From assembly GCF_963966145.1 (NCBI RefSeq), contig NC_091050.1, positions 5,766,001-5,830,000 on the forward strand: DNA of 64,000 nt, written 5' to 3'. Shown here one piece after another: positions 61,506 to 64,000 of the stretch. Within the stretch, counting starts at the first letter, position 1; each line of letters opens with the position of its first letter. The notes beneath the pieces were generated by a model. The model made no database searches, was not told the origin of the DNA, and was given only the letters and a program-made list of their open reading frames with translations. The translations under genes were made by a program, and so were the position numbers. Source of the DNA: Tenebrio molitor (taxonomy: Eukaryota > Arthropoda > Insecta > Coleoptera > Tenebrionidae).

Positions 61506-63929
61506 TTACGATGCACTTTCACTACTATCTTGCAGTTTCTGTGCATTTTCTGCTTCCGCTTGTTTGGCAGCCGCTTGTTCCGCCGCTGCTCGTGCGGCCG
61601 CCGCAGCAGCAGACCGACTAGCACTTGAACGTAAGTTTTTCTTTTCTATTATCGCTTCCGGGTCAATCGGAGGCAATTCCCCTGACTTCCTCTTACCTCG
61701 CGTTCTTTTTGTGCTCTTTTTTGGCGGACTTTCAGGCGGAGCTTCCGCAGGGGGAGGCGCGGACTCCTCTTTTTTTTCTTCAATTTCTTTAAATTCCGAC
61801 TCTTTAGGCGGAGATGGCGGGCTATGCTCCTTCTTATCCTCAATTTCGCATTTTTCTTTTGGTTTCTCTTGTAATTTTTCCACGTTCACGCACAAGGTCT
61901 TTACGACTGTTGATGGCGGAAGTAATGTCTCGATATCGACACCTTCTTGATCGATTGACTGGTTGCCGACATTTTTCTCGGGTTGAGGAGACTGATCCTC
62001 TTTAAATTTTTTCTGAGGATTTTCTTCGCACAATGACGTTTCTGCTGAATCGGACGAATCACGTGGTCTTTTCGTCGAAATACTATCATCACCAATCGGT
62101 TTTGCCATTAATTCTGCATTATTCTCTCTCAACTGCTCGATAGCATCTTTCATTTGTAAGTCTTGAGCTTTTTTGGTACTTCCAGTCTGAGCCTCTAACA
62201 ACTTCGTGAAATCGGCCAACCCTGACATTCCTTTCTTTTCTTTGTACTTATCCGAAGATGTCGTGAAATCGGTCGGCAACATTCCCCTTAAACTTTCCAG
62301 GGCTTTTCTCTTGTCTTCTTTCTTGTCGCTCTTTGATTGTTTTAAATTTGCATCTAAAGAACTCGCCGCCTTTGATATACTTTCTAGGATTTGTGTGTCA
62401 GGAGGTAACAACAACTGTTGTAATTGCGCTTCTCTACTGCTGCGAAGTGGTTTAACACCGGAACTAGATGTCGCTGTGGTTACTGTAGACGAAGAACTCG
62501 GTCTTGACGAACTACTCGATTTACTGGTTTTCATACCCGAATTGGGCGAAGCTGCGGGATTTAAATTGCCGTTCAATAAACCGCACTGTTGAGCTAACGT
62601 ATCATACGCTGCGGACATTCCTGGTTGTAAAGTGAACGGATTTAAGCCTCCCAATCCTAGAGGAGTGTATAACAAACTTGGATTCGGAAAAAAGAAGGGA
62701 AACGGATTTGTCGTCGGTATTGAACTGTTGCTAGACGACTGTGATTTGCTGCTACTATGTGCTTCTTGTGGTTTTTGGGGTTTACTGCTGTTTTTGCTGC
62801 TGGAACTTTTCGTCTCTCCTGTCAAGCTAGCTGCATCCATGGCTCCCAGACCGGGGAGCCCCAAACCGGCTAAATTGGCGAATAAATTCATGTTTGTTAA
62901 ATTGCCTAGTCCTCCCATTGAACTCAAAGCGTTCATGTTCGGTAATCCCGCGAAAGGCATCAACAGTGGATTATTCTTGGGATCGAACTGTCCCAAACCA
63001 GACAATCCGGATAAGAGGTTGGAATTTATTCCGCTCAAACCACTGGCACTCAACGTCGGAAACGATAGACTCGACGGAATAGACGTGTTGATGTTTGCCG
63101 AACTTACACTTGAAGTGGAGCCGGTAGGGCTCGACAGTAAGGGCGGCCTGCCAGGTGCACTTTTCTTTCCGCCAGACCCCGGAACACGTTTTTGTAAATC
63201 GTGACTCAGGTTACCCCGTTCTTTGACCAATTCCGCCCACTTCGGGTCAATATCGTACATTGGATTTTCCACCAGCCATTGACCCAAACGTTTCAAAGTT
63301 GGAGCTTTGGGGCCTGTCAGCTTCTTTCCCGAGACCCTATGGATGACAGAGACGTTTTCATCACCAGTTAATTTCTTCCAATCAAGCAGTGTCGGATCTA
63401 TCCTGGGACGGCGTCTTCTCGGAGACAAATAATCAGCTCCTAAAGGCTGTTCCGCTAAAGCAGCGTTCTGTTCTGCCAACCACTTATTCACTTTAGCTTC
63501 GTGCGAATAGGAATTCACCTTGGAACTTCCGATGTCGGCGATCATAGCTTCGTAACTCTTTCTTTGTTGTTGCTGTTTTTTCAACAACAAATTCTGCTGT
63601 TCGGCTTGAGCAAGGAATGTTGAAAAACTATCCTTTGAAGTACTCGTAGATGACAAACTTGAAGGAAGGAGATTCGGAATTGAATTATTGCGGGTTGAGG
63701 GAGCTGTGGATGGAACGGAAGTTACTGTGATGGTGAATGGTTTTTGTGAGATATTATGGGAAGAGCTTACGGGCGCGGAGGTGGGTGTTACTGTTACACT
63801 TGGAGTAACAGTAGGCTTTTTAGACGATTCAGGAAACAGTGACTGTTCTTTGGCCGCAGACAAACCGAGAACGATTTCATCTAATTTACGACGTTTCTTT
63901 TCTTTTCCAACCACTGGCTCTTCCACAGG
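61506..63929 (-). CDS. kis: Kismet/CHD6-9-type remodeller, last exon (partial)
   Basis: One exon of 807 codons plus stop, starting at an acceptor (TTGTGCAG|CCTGTG) in phase 0; all earlier exons lie beyond 63929, and the helicase and chromodomains are not in the window. Near residues 150-245 it has VNKWLAEQNAAL, DYLSPRRRRPRIDPTLLDWK and a BRK domain (NVSVIHRVSGKKLTGPKAP then LGQWLVENPMYDIDPKWAEL), the module of Kismet and CHD7/8. Following parts: Gly/Leu/Asn-rich stretch (SGLGQFDPKNNPLL), Ser-rich linkers, a charged KEKCEIEDKKEH region and an Ala-rich helix (SRSAAAAAARAAAEQAAA) at the very end. Kismet-type ATPases are nuclear chromatin remodellers that promote RNA polymerase II elongation. Long open frames on the other strand are shadows of this exon. 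Confidence 0.85.
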   Translation of the reverse strand, partial: PVEEPVVGKEKKRRKLDEIVLGLSAAKEQSLFPESSKKPTVTPSVTVTPTSAPVSSSHNISQKPFTITVTSVPSTAPSTRNNSIPNLLPSSLSSTSTSKDSFSTFLAQAEQQNLLLKKQQQQRKSYEAMIADIGSSKVNSYSHEAKVNKWLAEQNAALAEQPLGADYLSPRRRRPRIDPTLLDWKKLTGDENVSVIHRVSGKKLTGPKAPTLKRLGQWLVENPMYDIDPKWAELVKERGNLSHDLQKRVPGSGGKKSAPGRPPLLSSPTGSTSSVSSANINTSIPSSLSFPTLSASGLSGINSNLLSGLSGLGQFDPKNNPLLMPFAGLPNMNALSSMGGLGNLTNMNLFANLAGLGLPGLGAMDAASLTGETKSSSSKNSSKPQKPQEAHSSSKSQSSSNSSIPTTNPFPFFFPNPSLLYTPLGLGGLNPFTLQPGMSAAYDTLAQQCGLLNGNLNPAASPNSGMKTSKSSSSSRPSSSSTVTTATSSSGVKPLRSSREAQLQQLLLPPDTQILESISKAASSLDANLKQSKSDKKEDKRKALESLRGMLPTDFTTSSDKYKEKKGMSGLADFTKLLEAQTGSTKKAQDLQMKDAIEQLRENNAELMAKPIGDDSISTKRPRDSSDSAETSLCEENPQKKFKEDQSPQPEKNVGNQSIDQEGVDIETLLPPSTVVKTLCVNVEKLQEKPKEKCEIEDKKEHSPPSPPKESEFKEIEEKKEESAPPPAEAPPESPPKKSTKRTRGKRKSGELPPIDPEAIIEKKNLRSSASRSAAAAAARAAAEQAAAKQAEAENAQKLQDSSESAS

Positions 63930-64000
63930 CTGCACAATAAAAACAATCTTTTAGTAACTGGATTAATATGTAAAGAAAACTAAACAAAATTCAGAAAAAA

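Noticed and set aside
61396..63204. Long plus-strand frames of up to 190 codons
   Set aside because: They are antisense shadows of the Kismet-like exon, whose codon bias and BRK domain fix the coding strand.

Overview
The window looks like AT-rich nuclear DNA from an insect; a beetle is my guess, but no single feature proves the order. Evidence: spliced genes with GT-AG introns, two entomoglyceroporin-type aquaporins (an insect-specific clade), a Kismet-like BRK exon, a folliculin-interacting protein gene, and many Tc1/mariner, Harbinger and hAT-type short inverted-repeat elements.

Layout. 1-9704: the end of a tandem satellite array, 13 full monomers of about 680-740 bp plus a partial one. 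10813-16507 (-): an entomoglyceroporin gene (Eglp copy 1) in six coding exons, with two alternative first coding exons at 16.5 and 15.1 kb. 14.1-26.2 kb: gene-poor DNA with retroelement 3' ends, a decayed Tc1/mariner-like element, one orphan exon-like island at 21.2 kb and a pol III-like repeat pair near 26 kb. 26833-29532 (-): Eglp copy 2, with a second, longer first coding exon 6 kb upstream at 35.7 kb. 28.6-41.5 kb: dense DNA-transposon relics and MITEs. 43351-48692 (-): a nine-exon RBM33-like RRM protein. 48.7-53.9 kb: intergenic DNA with foldback hairpins. 53941-58848 (+): an FNIP gene with 11 coding exons. 58964-60146 (-): a five-exon D-2-hydroxyacid dehydrogenase (GhrA-like), convergent with FNIP and with overlapping 3' ends. 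61506-63929 (-): the last coding exon of a Kismet/CHD6-9-type remodeller, which continues past the right edge.

How the genes relate. The two aquaporins are tandem paralogues on one strand. They share intron positions, including a phase-1 junction right after a short N-terminal exon, and both have a second first exon that splices in the same phase. Both lack the His of the aromatic/arginine filter (Ala in copy 1, Ser in copy 2) and each has one altered NPA box (NPL in copy 1, NTA in copy 2). The other genes are unrelated housekeeping or regulatory loci: FNIP (folliculin, AMPK/mTORC1 nutrient signalling), RNA binding, 2-ketoacid reduction, chromatin remodelling.

Exon models were built by hand from reading frames and splice signals and sum to uninterrupted frames. 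UTR ends, promoters and transposon family names are less certain. I found no CRISPR array, complete tRNA, rRNA or bacterial-type operon.
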